In this document: positions 9,166-18,938 of the stretch, one piece after another | Numbering within the stretch: the first letter of the stretch is position 1 | Layout of the letters: each line of letters opens with the position of its first letter | NCBI GenBank assembly: GCA_963676235.1 | Contig: OY781044.1 | Location: forward strand, 310,001 to 374,000 | From: JALNYB01 sp963676235 | GTDB taxonomy: Archaea; Thermoplasmatota; Thermoplasmata; Methanomassiliicoccales; Methanomethylophilaceae | Length of the DNA stretch: 64,000 nucleotides | Reading direction: 5' to 3' | Translations under genes and position numbers: made by a program | The notes under the pieces: generated by a model | The model's input: the letters and a program-made list of their open reading frames with translations, nothing else | What the model was told of the DNA's origin: nothing | The model's database searches: none

Positions 9166-10413
9166 TCAGTTCTTTATGTATGAACCGATCTCTGACAACT
9201 TAACAACATTCTGTTCTCCGGTAACCATATCCTTGACCGTGACAGAACCGTCCTCCATCTCTTTTGCACCGACAATCACAGCATATCTCGCTCTTACCGC
9301 TGCAGCGTACTTCATGGCCTTTGCCATTTTACGTCCCATGATATCAATATCGGCTGAAACACCCTCTTTGCGAAGTAACGCTACAACCTCGAAGGCTTTC
9401 ATTTTCATATCTTCGGAAACAGGCAAGACATAAGCGTCGATGCCTTTCATCTGATAGACAAGTCCTTCTTTCTCCATCGCCAAAAGTATTCTGTCGAACC
9501 CGATAGCGAATCCGGTAGAGAATACCTTTTCTCCGCCGAAAAGCTCAGATAGAGTATAGGAACCGCCTCCACAGATCTGTTTTTCCGCTCCTAGTGCGGG
9601 TGCTTCTGCCTCGAACACCATTCCGGTGTAATAATCGAGTCCGCGTACGACACCGAGATCGATCTCAACGTTGAATACACCCATTGCTGCAAGGAAAGAA
9701 ACCACATCTCTAAGATACTGTCCTGCCTCTCCTGGAACTGTTTCCAAGATGCTGACCGGTCCGACGGTCTCTGTGACTTTGAAGATATCATCGATGTCCT
9801 CTGCTTTCACACCGGTTTCCTGAAGTATCGGCCTTGCTTCATCGTAATTCTTCTTATCTAATTTCTGAAGGACCTCTGCTATCCTCTCTTTCGGAACACC
9901 TGCATCTGCGATCTTCTGCCTCAGAATGCCTATGTGTCCAATACGGATCTTATAATTCTTCAATCCAAGGGCCTTGATCATGTACGCTGCGGCAGCGATC
10001 GCCTCAGCATCTGTTTCCGGTGTAGCACTTCCGATTATCTCTGCACCGAATTGGAAGAACTCTCTGTATCTTCCTGCCTGTGGCCTTTCATATCTGAAAC
10101 ACTGACCGAAATAGAATATCTTGATCGGTTTTGGATCGTTGCTCATACCATTGACGAACATCCTTATCGCAGGTGCTGTCATTTCCGGACGAAGGGCCAG
10201 TTCTCTGTCTCCTTTATCCTTGAAATTATAAAGTTCTGTCAGAACGTTGGGTCCAGACCTGAGAATAAACAGTTCAGCATCCTCAAAGATCGGGGTCTCG
10301 ATCTCCCTGAATCCGAATGTCTGCACAGCATTTCTGAGAATACTTTCGTAAGATCTTCTTTTTTCCATTTCATCAGGAAGAAAATCCCTTGTACCGCGAG
10401 GACATTGAATCAT
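9166..10413 (-). CDS. hisS: Histidyl-tRNA synthetase
   Basis: Class II enzyme charging tRNA-His; 415 residues, normal length. The N-terminus MIQCPRGTRDFLPDEM is typical. Motif 2 appears as FRYERPQAGRYREFFQFGAE, the histidine-binding region as GLDYYTG, and motif 3 as STGFAIGFDRILLAM. The C-terminal anticodon-binding domain starts near DAYVLPVSED. It is transcribed alone, convergent with RNase H, with about 210 bases of AT-rich sequence upstream. Confidence 0.95.
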   Translation of the reverse strand: MIQCPRGTRDFLPDEMEKRRSYESILRNAVQTFGFREIETPIFEDAELFILRSGPNVLTELYNFKDKGDRELALRPEMTAPAIRMFVNGMSNDPKPIKIFYFGQCFRYERPQAGRYREFFQFGAEIIGSATPETDAEAIAAAAYMIKALGLKNYKIRIGHIGILRQKIADAGVPKERIAEVLQKLDKKNYDEARPILQETGVKAEDIDDIFKVTETVGPVSILETVPGEAGQYLRDVVSFLAAMGVFNVEIDLGVVRGLDYYTGMVFEAEAPALGAEKQICGGGSYTLSELFGGEKVFSTGFAIGFDRILLAMEKEGLVYQMKGIDAYVLPVSEDMKMKAFEVVALLRKEGVSADIDIMGRKMAKAMKYAAAVRARYAVIVGAKEMEDGSVTVKDMVTGEQNVVKLSEIGSYIKN

Positions 10414-10627
10414 TAGGTGGGGTATTTCAAAAAGATATTAAGATTATTGTGTAACAAACGAGAATAATGATATCTTAGAATACCTTGAGATTGTTGTTTC
10501 GGCTTTCTCTTCCATCTTACTGACCTAGATAAAAATTTAGGATTCCCAAGCATAAGATATGAATTTGTTAATAATGCACCGATGTCAAAAACGATCTATG
10601 AAAACACTATGTTTTTAATGTCGTGAT

Positions 10628-12343
10628 TTAACCTTTATTCTTTATTTTCCAAAATTTCTCCCCTATGTTGACCTTGATTACAAATATCAAATCCGAGGGC
10701 CTGAATATCAGACCGTGATAGACATAATGCTCCGCATCCGCAGCCCAACGCATTTTAGAAAATTCATCACCGGTCCGCCTGGATAGATCTACCAACACAC
10801 GCAACCATTCTGTAACAGTACCACTTGAGAGTTCGGGGATATCATCACCGAATATTCTCTTGAGATCATTGGCATAATCTTCCTCACCGCGCGTCACATC
10901 ATCATATATCTTCACACGATGTATCTCATCCTCTGGCACGTTATCCATGTAAATCGGTAAACCATCATCCGATATGTCTCGTATTGGATATTCTGGGCTA
11001 CTCAACAGGAATTCTACAATATTCACATATGTCCAATTGAAGAAATTATGAGAACAATCCCTGTATGCGATATATTCCAAATCGCTTTTTGCCATTGTAT
11101 GGTAATAATAACCGATTGTTTTCACATCGTTATCCAAAGCACCTTGTAAAAGACGTTGCGAAGAATATTTCATGGTGGTAGCATCCACAACCAGAATGTT
11201 ACTCGCATCTCCTGCCATCCTTCTTACATATCTGATGAATTTCTCCCTTTCCTCATTGAGAAGCGGAATGAATATGTCTTTATTCTCGTTGAATGCTTTT
11301 ATGTACTTATTATTGGAAGAACCTTTTTCCGGACACAATGCAACTATATTTGGGTCATCTTTAAAATGATCGAATATAATTCTCGCGTAGGAACTATCAT
11401 CGATTATATTGCCGAATATTACGGAGAAGAACCTAGAAGAATAGACATATCTTTCCTCTATCGAATCGCTGCACAATATCTTATAGATCCTCTCGAGATT
11501 GTACCCATCACGAGATATAAAGAATATCATATCTGTAGATTCTGTCATCACCGACATCATATTATTCACAAAAAATGAAGAAACAGGACCGCCAAACCTG
11601 TATCCGACATTATACCAGTAATCTTCTTCGTGTTCTTTTTTCAACCATTTCAACATATCCATGGCAATTATGACTGATGATCCCAATGATCTGTTCCTAC
11701 GATAGCATCTGTGTTCTCTATGATGAGAATTGAAATACTGTTCTCTTGGTAATGTGTATCTTATAGCCTTTATCCCCATACGCTGTGGTATCTTTAGATC
11801 AGAATGGAGATTGTCTCCTATGTGCAATAACCTATTAGCCTCTATGTCCAGATCCTTAAGGACATGTTGGTACATACTCCCATCATACTTGCATAAATCA
11901 TATTCACTGGAAACATATAATGTATAACCATCATATCCGTTCTTTCGAAGCATACTGTCCAAAACACCTGCTGGAAGATACATGTCGCTTATGAACACGA
12001 TCCTTTTTCCAGATTGTAAAACATTACGATATATCTTCATGATCTCAGGATTTGCAAGAGATAACCTGATCTCGGTGGCGATTTCTTTTTCCTTCATGAA
12101 TAAAAGGTCTTCATCCAGACAGGAATATATCTCATCTAGAGTTATTTCTCTTTTGCGAGACTTTCTGCAGTCCTTTTCGGCCGTCACGCGTTTCTTACGA
12201 AAATCCGATATATCATTCATCTCTCCGATATAATCGAACAGATCTTTTGGATCCATGAATGGACGGAGGATTGCGGTATCAAAAACATCGAAAGATACGC
12301 AATCGACATCATTCAACTTATTCTTCAGATCTTCGAAATTCAT
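10628..12343 (-). CDS. HAD-superfamily hydrolase of polysaccharide clusters
   Basis: A 571-residue protein with a HAD phosphatase-like N-terminal half: motif I SFDVFDTAILRP near residue 17, motif II FISDMYLP, and motif IV HIGDNLHSDL. The C-terminal ~300 residues (from about VGYRFGGPVSSFF) form a second region without a motif I know; such two-part proteins (COG5610-like) occur in capsule and surface-glycan clusters. It lies 17 bp downstream of rfbA on the same strand, which supports a role in surface sugar metabolism. Substrate unknown. Confidence 0.7.
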   Translation of the reverse strand: MNFEDLKNKLNDVDCVSFDVFDTAILRPFMDPKDLFDYIGEMNDISDFRKKRVTAEKDCRKSRKREITLDEIYSCLDEDLLFMKEKEIATEIRLSLANPEIMKIYRNVLQSGKRIVFISDMYLPAGVLDSMLRKNGYDGYTLYVSSEYDLCKYDGSMYQHVLKDLDIEANRLLHIGDNLHSDLKIPQRMGIKAIRYTLPREQYFNSHHREHRCYRRNRSLGSSVIIAMDMLKWLKKEHEEDYWYNVGYRFGGPVSSFFVNNMMSVMTESTDMIFFISRDGYNLERIYKILCSDSIEERYVYSSRFFSVIFGNIIDDSSYARIIFDHFKDDPNIVALCPEKGSSNNKYIKAFNENKDIFIPLLNEEREKFIRYVRRMAGDASNILVVDATTMKYSSQRLLQGALDNDVKTIGYYYHTMAKSDLEYIAYRDCSHNFFNWTYVNIVEFLLSSPEYPIRDISDDGLPIYMDNVPEDEIHRVKIYDDVTRGEEDYANDLKRIFGDDIPELSSGTVTEWLRVLVDLSRRTGDEFSKMRWAADAEHYVYHGLIFRPSDLIFVIKVNIGEKFWKIKNKG

Positions 12344-12360
12344 GTGGATGCCCTAAAAAA

Positions 12361-13224
12361 TTATTCTCCGACTATTTTCCAAAGCGCGTCGTAATAATCA
12401 TTACTCTTGAAATTTTTTAACCAGGACCTCAATTCGTTCTTATCTATCCATCCCATTTCAAAAGCTAGTTTTTCCGGACTAGAGGTTATCGCACCTTTCT
12501 TCTGTATGTCACATATGATATTACTGGCTTCGAGAAGGGAATCGAATGTGCCTGTGTCCATCCAGATGGATTCGTCATCCATGATCTTCACACTGAGAAG
12601 ACCGTCCTCTAGATAGAGTCTGTTCAAGTCTGTTATCTCTAATTCCCCACGAGCAGATGGCTTTAATCTTTCAACACGATCCAGAACTGTATTATCATAG
12701 AAATAAAGACCGACAACAGCGTAATCCGATTTGGGATCATCTGGTTTCTCCTCTAGAGAAACAACCTTTCCGTTATCATCAAATTCAACTACCCCGAACC
12801 TCTGTGGATCTTTTACTTTATGCCCGAACACGATAGCCGCATCCTTTGACAAAGATGCTTCGCGTATTAAATCTGCAATACGTTCACCGTGGAATATATT
12901 GTCACCCAATACCAACGCAGCACGATCATTACCGATATAATCCCTAGCTATTATGAAAGCGTCAGCTATTCCACATTGGACATGCTGCACCATATAAACT
13001 ATATTCACACCAAATTGTGAACCGTCACCTAAAACCCTCTTGAAAAGATGCATATCATCTTCACTCGTGATAACCAAGATCTCGCGTATACCTGCAGTCA
13101 TCAAAGTACAGAGCGGATAATAGATCATGGGTTTATCGTAGACAGGAAGTAAAATTTTTGAAACAGAAGACGAAGCAGGGTACAATCTGGTACCTTTACC
13201 TGCAGCCAATATAATCCCTTTCAT
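12361..13224 (-). CDS. rfbA: Glucose-1-phosphate thymidylyltransferase
   Basis: Makes dTDP-glucose, entry point to rhamnose and other dTDP sugars for surface glycans. The nucleotide-binding GKGTRLYPAS motif follows MKGIILAA; MIYYPL, VLGDNIFHG and VSLEEKP are in their expected order. I chose the ATG at 13224 (287 aa, usual length). A GTG at 13242 would add six residues, but a TATA-like element 24 bp upstream of the ATG suggests a leaderless transcript starting there. Its neighbours (HAD protein, isomerase, epimerase, glycosyltransferase) form a surface-glycan region. Confidence 0.92.
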   Translation of the reverse strand: MKGIILAAGKGTRLYPASSSVSKILLPVYDKPMIYYPLCTLMTAGIREILVITSEDDMHLFKRVLGDGSQFGVNIVYMVQHVQCGIADAFIIARDYIGNDRAALVLGDNIFHGERIADLIREASLSKDAAIVFGHKVKDPQRFGVVEFDDNGKVVSLEEKPDDPKSDYAVVGLYFYDNTVLDRVERLKPSARGELEITDLNRLYLEDGLLSVKIMDDESIWMDTGTFDSLLEASNIICDIQKKGAITSSPEKLAFEMGWIDKNELRSWLKNFKSNDYYDALWKIVGE

Positions 13225-13242
13225 GATTATGTTATTGTTCAC

Positions 13243-13252
13243 GTAATATATG
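13243..13252 (-). promoter_or_regulatory. TATA-like element for rfbA
   Basis: On the minus strand the sequence reads CATATATTA, centred about 24 bp upstream of the rfbA ATG at 13224. That spacing puts transcription start at the ATG, implying a leaderless mRNA. Confidence 0.4.
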
Positions 13253-13284
13253 AATGATTTTTAACATCGTATGAACTAAAAAGG

Positions 13285-14458
13285 AAGTGGCCCGGATTTT
13301 ATCCCGGGCCGTTTATTCACAAGATCATGCGTTTCTCTTGGTCCTGATGTAATATGCCACGATACAGATCATCACGATAGCGATGATCGCGATCGCCACA
13401 TACAACCAAGTATAATCCGAACTCCCTTGGCTGGGTGAATCGAATGCGATCACGTAGTACGAGAAGTGGGTCGTTGTGAATGAGACGGTCTTGGTCGTTT
13501 CATTGTATGTCGCATGTATCTCAGTCACATTCCCGCTGTCATCGAGATACCATATCACGATATCGGATGATTTTTCTCCGTCCTTGAGTTCGTATGGCAT
13601 CGTGACTGTGACGTTTCCGCCCAGATCGTGTATTATCGTGGTACCGCTCGATACATTTGCGGATATGACAGTCCTGTCTCCGACGATTTTACGCTGATTA
13701 TCATTAAGTTCGCTGTTCTCAACCGTACCTATGGCTATCGCGAGATCGCCGCCGTATGTGGAGAGCTTCTTGATGACATCGGAATCGAGGTTGAGATTTC
13801 CGGTTTCCGTGTTTATATTCATCGGAATGCCAAGATCCCCTATCGTTGTTAGAAGATCGCCAGTCAATGTGAGACTAGTGGATTCCACATCCGAAGATCC
13901 GGAACCGGTCACAACGACGTTGATCGTCGGATTCTCTGCACCGGTGCTCGATTCTGCCAGATCGATCTGTTTCAAGATCTCATTCAACTGATCATCGGTC
14001 ATGACGGCCTGATCGACCTTTCCGCTGGAAACGGCCGCAGTGTGCGTGTTGACATTGAACGAACCATCGGCTGCAACGACCGTATCTATGCCAATCACAT
14101 CGTTCACATATGTTGCTGTTGTCGATTTATCGCCGGATGGCGAAGTGGATACTAGAACCCTGCAATCAGTATCTCCCACGGTGGTCTTTGTTTCCTGATA
14201 GATGTATCCTGTTGACGGATCCGTCCATGTCTTCGTACCTTCGGAGTACTTGAAAATTGCATTTATGGTGTGGTTGCCAGTCACATTTGTGAATGTGTAA
14301 CTGTTCACCGCACCTACAGAAGAACCATCGACGATGACATCCGATACTACGTAATTATCACTAGATGTTATTATGTAGGTTTGATTCGATCCATAGTTAA
14401 CGATCTTCGCACCCGAGGGAGAGATGCTTCCGCCGGCGCCTGCACTGGATGTTATAGT
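13285..14458. repeat. Left arm of 1174-bp inverted repeat (shared 3' end of surface genes)
   Basis: This segment matches 17475-18648 in reverse complement over 1174 bases. The translated C-terminal parts of the two surface proteins are identical and the short opposite-strand frames are identical too; nucleotide stretches I compared side by side matched without change. The match stops sharply: at the inner end within the codons before TITSSAG, and at the outer end just beyond the shared hairpin terminator. The spacer between arms is 3016 bp. Confidence 0.92.
13289..13310 (-). terminator. Hairpin terminator after left surface-protein gene
   Basis: GC-rich stem (GGCCCGGAT against ATCC-C-GGGCC, one bulged C) followed on the minus strand by ACTTCCTTTTT. 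It lies 15 bp past the stop codon and is part of the inverted repeat. Confidence 0.7.
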
Positions 14459-16054
14459 GAGTGTAGAACTTGGATTGTCTGTAATATAGGTCCATTCGCC
14501 AGAGACTGTTTGGTTAACCATCACAGTATATGAACTTCCAGTGGAGGTGTTAGTATATGTATAACTTGTATTGGTCAATATGCCAATACTCTTAGATGTA
14601 TAGGTTTTTCCTGCAATAATAGATGTTTTATTTCCATTCTCATCAAATATCATTGCTGATAATACTCTGGATGTTTCGCTGGTTGTAGTATTGGAAACTC
14701 CCGATGCTCTATAATTGCATCCGTATTTTACAGTGCATTCTCCGATGATGGCGTTGCTGCTAACAATTATTTTGGCTCCAATAATCTTTGATTCAACGGT
14801 TCCAACAAATGTTGCGCCAGATGATATATTGAGAGTTCCGTTTACAATAAGTCTTCCACATGTATCAAAATCATAGCTTTGCAACTGGTCAGTCGTGGGG
14901 TAATACTTATCTCTGAACTCTCTGTCGGTGAGTCCATCATAAACATACAGACTTCCATTGACGTTGAGAGTAGCATTTTTTGAGACCGTGATTTCGGAAC
15001 CGGGGAGTACCCTGTAACTATAGGTCATGTCATAATTTCCATTATCGAGGATAATGTCCATGTTGTACGGGAATGAAAATACACAATCCCTAGTATCTAT
15101 CGAAGATCCAGAAGCAGAAAATGTCATGGAACCGAACGTGACACCTCTAGAGATATAAATCGTCGTCTTTCCGATATCGTTCCAAATGTTACTTTCCCAT
15201 TCCGCTTTGACGTATTTATTAGCGTCATATGTGAATGTGATACAAGAATCGTTGTTTGTTACGAACAGACCCGAGTTATTCCCAACGATACATACTGTGG
15301 TCTCATTGTATTTGCCGTCGGCATACAGATTGGCGTATCCGTACAAAAAGGACCCTCCGTTGATGATCATTGTACATTGGACATTCATGATAGAATATCT
15401 GTTGAAAGGCGACTGTCCAGATTTGAAAAGATTGTAAGCATTGTCGCCTCCCACAAAATCAGTAACTACAAAGGGCTCATAGACACTGGATCCACTCATA
15501 GCACTTAGGGATCCGGAACCCTTTATGAAGCCGTAGCACTGGACTGTGCCACCGCTTTTTACTGTTAATGTTCCATTCAATATTATCTTGGAGAAGTCGT
15601 CAGATGTGTGTCCCTGATAATCGAATGTGAAAAAACGTCCAGTGATACCCCCGACGACCAAGGATCCGTACACATCTACGTTAGTTCCTGGAGATATGGT
15701 AATCGTGAGGTACAGGTAACCATCGCCGGCTATCTTACGAGATGTCACATCGTCGTTCACTACCTGATTACCGAGTTCATGACCATCTGTGTCTGTACTT
15801 GAATAGGGAATCAACAGAGTTACTCCGGCGGGGATCGACACATCTGTGTCTATAGTACAGTTAGTGAGAACTCTGACCACATCTCCACTCTGTGCTGCGT
15901 TGAGAGCCTCACTCACGGTATCATAATATGTTTGAGAGATTGAAGCTTCAGCAATAGAATCGGTTTCTCCATCAGAAGTTTCATCATCTAAGTACAGCGT
16001 CACAACCATAATCATTGCGACGACTACAATAATTGCTATGAATTGTTTACGCAT
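13325..16054 (-). CDS. Large surface protein with repeat domain and C-terminal anchor (left copy)
   Basis: A cell-surface, adhesin-like protein of about 909 residues from the ATG at 16054 (MRKQFIAII, directly before the signal/anchor segment); an upstream ATG at 16078 adds eight residues. The N-terminal half is rich in Gly, Ser, Thr and Asn with short repeated beta-strand patterns (for example VNGTLNISSGATF), like a beta-helix. Then follow one divergent InlB-type repeat (TITSSAGAGGSISPSG to NAIFKY), a ~270-residue domain, and a C-terminal membrane helix (YTWLYVAIAIIAIVMI) with a basic tail KRNA. From TITSSAG onward it is identical to the C-terminus of the protein encoded at 16176-18608. Function unknown; attachment or cell-envelope role is inferred. 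Confidence 0.8.
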   Translation of the reverse strand: MRKQFIAIIVVVAMIMVVTLYLDDETSDGETDSIAEASISQTYYDTVSEALNAAQSGDVVRVLTNCTIDTDVSIPAGVTLLIPYSSTDTDGHELGNQVVNDDVTSRKIAGDGYLYLTITISPGTNVDVYGSLVVGGITGRFFTFDYQGHTSDDFSKIILNGTLTVKSGGTVQCYGFIKGSGSLSAMSGSSVYEPFVVTDFVGGDNAYNLFKSGQSPFNRYSIMNVQCTMIINGGSFLYGYANLYADGKYNETTVCIVGNNSGLFVTNNDSCITFTYDANKYVKAEWESNIWNDIGKTTIYISRGVTFGSMTFSASGSSIDTRDCVFSFPYNMDIILDNGNYDMTYSYRVLPGSEITVSKNATLNVNGSLYVYDGLTDREFRDKYYPTTDQLQSYDFDTCGRLIVNGTLNISSGATFVGTVESKIIGAKIIVSSNAIIGECTVKYGCNYRASGVSNTTTSETSRVLSAMIFDENGNKTSIIAGKTYTSKSIGILTNTSYTYTNTSTGSSYTVMVNQTVSGEWTYITDNPSSTLTITSSAGAGGSISPSGAKIVNYGSNQTYIITSSDNYVVSDVIVDGSSVGAVNSYTFTNVTGNHTINAIFKYSEGTKTWTDPSTGYIYQETKTTVGDTDCRVLVSTSPSGDKSTTATYVNDVIGIDTVVAADGSFNVNTHTAAVSSGKVDQAVMTDDQLNEILKQIDLAESSTGAENPTINVVVTGSGSSDVESTSLTLTGDLLTTIGDLGIPMNINTETGNLNLDSDVIKKLSTYGGDLAIAIGTVENSELNDNQRKIVGDRTVISANVSSGTTIIHDLGGNVTVTMPYELKDGEKSSDIVIWYLDDSGNVTEIHATYNETTKTVSFTTTHFSYYVIAFDSPSQGSSDYTWLYVAIAIIAIVMICIVAYYIRTKRNA

Positions 16055-16133
16055 CGGCGTATAATATGTAATTGTCATTAATAATACTACTTATGATGAT
16101 GACAAATGTTTTAATCTTGCAGTTACCTTGTAC

Positions 16134-16141
16134 TTATAAAG
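16134..16141 (+). promoter_or_regulatory. TATA box for right surface-protein gene
   Basis: TTATAAAG, about 25 bp before an expected start near 16162. The resulting short leader carries GGAG at 16167-16170, five bases before the ATG at 16176. The whole space between the two divergent surface genes is only about 120 bp. Confidence 0.55.
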
Positions 16142-16175
16142 GCAGATTCTGATGAAAATATCTCGCGGAGTTAAA

Positions 16176-18608
16176 ATGAAATCGAAATGGATCTTGATTA
16201 GCACACTAGTCATCGCAATTGCAATGTTGTCTACAGGAGCATTCGCTATCGCATCCGACAACGAGAGCTCTGTTTCCGATGCTTCTTCTATTAACGCAGG
16301 TCAACAGTTCGTAATAGATATGAATGCATTTTTCGAGGAGTCCACACACAATCCTGATATTGTGCACGCGACATACGCTGATGGATTGATCATTGTTACA
16401 GTCGATCCATCTCAAAATACTGATAATCTAATTCTATCAGTATCCGATTTGATAGACACGTTGGATGGTTACACAATTACACTTGATGGAAAGACAGTCA
16501 TATCAAACGGTTCTATTCAACGTACTGGCGATACTATCGATGTAATTCAGAATCTTGTCGAGCAAACTAATACGATGATTGATGATGCTTCAAGTTCAGG
16601 CGTTTATACATTCTATACAGATTCTATGACTATCCAGAAGGAAGGCATTGCTACAGGTTTCAGTGGCACTTTAAGGCTTTCTGTTAATCTTGACACCAGT
16701 ACAATAACGATGCTCAAAGATTTTACGGATATAATATCTGTAGGTGTTATAGGTGATGGACTCTCCATTACAATCAATATGACTGAAGGTATGGTTGATG
16801 CAGTCGGCACTCAGAGCCAATTGAACAATATGACAATTTTGGAATTAATCAACGCATTAAGTAATGTCTCTGCAACCGATATGTTCGGTGTAGATATTGG
16901 AGCTAAAGTGGATGGAGTTTCTAATGGACTACTCGGAATTAATCCATCTAGTCTAAATAGTGACATAAGCGGCATAACATATTCTTGGGAAGTCAACACC
17001 ACCACTTACACATTATCTATGAACAGTGTTTTCAATGTCTCTACCACTGGCACGGGACTGGTCCAACTTCTGAATTCGATTGTTTCAAATGTGAATTCAT
17101 CCTCCAATGGTTGGAGTGGGGTACAAATTGGCACGATGAGATCAGGTAATGTGTATAATTTTGATGGTTCCATCCATCTCACATATACCAGTGGAGGATC
17201 TGCGAGCACATTGTCTCTTCCTTTAGTAATTTCAGTCGTTTATCCTCAACATAATGTCACATACAACGTCAATGGCGGATCTGCATCTGCCCCTACTCAA
17301 ACACCTGTGACAGAGGGAAGCACATTCACCCTTGCTTCCTATTCGGGAACAAAGACTGGATTCACATTCGGAGGATGGAATGACGGTACAACAACTCACT
17401 CTGCAGGTTATACGTATACAATGGGAAGTTCCAATGTAACGTTTACTGCAGTATGGCTTTCTGATGCATCATGTACTATAACATCCAGTGCAGGCGCCGG
17501 CGGAAGCATCTCTCCCTCGGGTGCGAAGATCGTTAACTATGGATCGAATCAAACCTACATAATAACATCTAGTGATAATTACGTAGTATCGGATGTCATC
17601 GTCGATGGTTCTTCTGTAGGTGCGGTGAACAGTTACACATTCACAAATGTGACTGGCAACCACACCATAAATGCAATTTTCAAGTACTCCGAAGGTACGA
17701 AGACATGGACGGATCCGTCAACAGGATACATCTATCAGGAAACAAAGACCACCGTGGGAGATACTGATTGCAGGGTTCTAGTATCCACTTCGCCATCCGG
17801 CGATAAATCGACAACAGCAACATATGTGAACGATGTGATTGGCATAGATACGGTCGTTGCAGCCGATGGTTCGTTCAATGTCAACACGCACACTGCGGCC
17901 GTTTCCAGCGGAAAGGTCGATCAGGCCGTCATGACCGATGATCAGTTGAATGAGATCTTGAAACAGATCGATCTGGCAGAATCGAGCACCGGTGCAGAGA
18001 ATCCGACGATCAACGTCGTTGTGACCGGTTCCGGATCTTCGGATGTGGAATCCACTAGTCTCACATTGACTGGCGATCTTCTAACAACGATAGGGGATCT
18101 TGGCATTCCGATGAATATAAACACGGAAACCGGAAATCTCAACCTCGATTCCGATGTCATCAAGAAGCTCTCCACATACGGCGGCGATCTCGCGATAGCC
18201 ATAGGTACGGTTGAGAACAGCGAACTTAATGATAATCAGCGTAAAATCGTCGGAGACAGGACTGTCATATCCGCAAATGTATCGAGCGGTACCACGATAA
18301 TACACGATCTGGGCGGAAACGTCACAGTCACGATGCCATACGAACTCAAGGACGGAGAAAAATCATCCGATATCGTGATATGGTATCTCGATGACAGCGG
18401 GAATGTGACTGAGATACATGCGACATACAATGAAACGACCAAGACCGTCTCATTCACAACGACCCACTTCTCGTACTACGTGATCGCATTCGATTCACCC
18501 AGCCAAGGGAGTTCGGATTATACTTGGTTGTATGTGGCGATCGCGATCATCGCTATCGTGATGATCTGTATCGTGGCATATTACATCAGGACCAAGAGAA
18601 ACGCATGA
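16176..18608 (+). CDS. Large surface protein with InlB-type repeats and C-terminal anchor (right copy)
   Basis: Partner of the divergent gene to the left; 810 residues from the ATG at 16176, chosen because GGAG lies five bases upstream and MKSKWILIS opens a clear signal peptide (an ATG at 16152 adds eight residues). Its N-terminal ~370 residues are unrelated to the left protein. One classic InlB B-repeat follows (VTYNVNGGSASAP to VTFTAVW, with FGGWNDG), then a divergent repeat and the shared ~380-residue C-terminus identical to the left protein, ending in a membrane helix and KRNA. Likely displayed on the envelope; partner or ligand unknown. Confidence 0.8.
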   Translation: MKSKWILISTLVIAIAMLSTGAFAIASDNESSVSDASSINAGQQFVIDMNAFFEESTHNPDIVHATYADGLIIVTVDPSQNTDNLILSVSDLIDTLDGYTITLDGKTVISNGSIQRTGDTIDVIQNLVEQTNTMIDDASSSGVYTFYTDSMTIQKEGIATGFSGTLRLSVNLDTSTITMLKDFTDIISVGVIGDGLSITINMTEGMVDAVGTQSQLNNMTILELINALSNVSATDMFGVDIGAKVDGVSNGLLGINPSSLNSDISGITYSWEVNTTTYTLSMNSVFNVSTTGTGLVQLLNSIVSNVNSSSNGWSGVQIGTMRSGNVYNFDGSIHLTYTSGGSASTLSLPLVISVVYPQHNVTYNVNGGSASAPTQTPVTEGSTFTLASYSGTKTGFTFGGWNDGTTTHSAGYTYTMGSSNVTFTAVWLSDASCTITSSAGAGGSISPSGAKIVNYGSNQTYIITSSDNYVVSDVIVDGSSVGAVNSYTFTNVTGNHTINAIFKYSEGTKTWTDPSTGYIYQETKTTVGDTDCRVLVSTSPSGDKSTTATYVNDVIGIDTVVAADGSFNVNTHTAAVSSGKVDQAVMTDDQLNEILKQIDLAESSTGAENPTINVVVTGSGSSDVESTSLTLTGDLLTTIGDLGIPMNINTETGNLNLDSDVIKKLSTYGGDLAIAIGTVENSELNDNQRKIVGDRTVISANVSSGTTIIHDLGGNVTVTMPYELKDGEKSSDIVIWYLDDSGNVTEIHATYNETTKTVSFTTTHFSYYVIAFDSPSQGSSDYTWLYVAIAIIAIVMICIVAYYIRTKRNA

Positions 18609-18648
18609 TCTTGTGAATAAACGGCCCGGGATAAAATCCGGGCCACTT
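17475..18648. repeat. Right arm of 1174-bp inverted repeat
   Basis: Reverse complement of 13285-14458. It covers the last ~378 codons of the right surface-protein gene, its stop and its terminator hairpin. Both arms have exactly the same length, so there is no net insertion or deletion between them. Confidence 0.92.
18623..18644 (+). terminator. Hairpin terminator after right surface-protein gene
   Basis: Same stem as at 13289-13310, followed on this strand by ACTTTTTATTTT, a good T-rich tail. The T-rich tail after ACTT is outside the repeat and differs between copies. Confidence 0.7.
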
Positions 18649-18938
18649 TTTATTTTCCACACAACCTATCAAAATATATTACACACGATTTGAATTTAAG
18701 TACATACGATTACCTATCGACTATCTTTATGTTGTCAATCGTTAATTAAACTATGAAGTCTTGATAAATACGATATCTATTTAACAAGATGGTTAATCAT
18801 TCTGTATTTTATACTTCTTATATCAAAAATCTAATGCAAAAAATCAAATAATAGTAATTGTACTTATTATTTGTTCACCAAACATTATATATAAACCAAA
18901 TACTTCGTTTTTTATTATCCAATTAAAAGGAGCCCAGC
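18649..18938. other. AT-rich spacer upstream of the sugar isomerase gene
   Basis: No gene seen. It holds the T-rich tail of the surface-protein terminator and, at its right end, the promoter of the isomerase gene. Confidence 0.5.
18885..18895 (+). promoter_or_regulatory. TATA box for phosphosugar isomerase gene
   Basis: TTATATATAAA, predicting a start near 18915 and a short leader that carries AAGGAG at 18927-18932, six bases before the ATG at 18939. Confidence 0.6.

Noticed and set aside
14459..17474. Classic phase-variable invertible promoter
   Set aside because: Both arms encode the same C-terminus, so inversion of the core would not change either protein or switch expression on or off.
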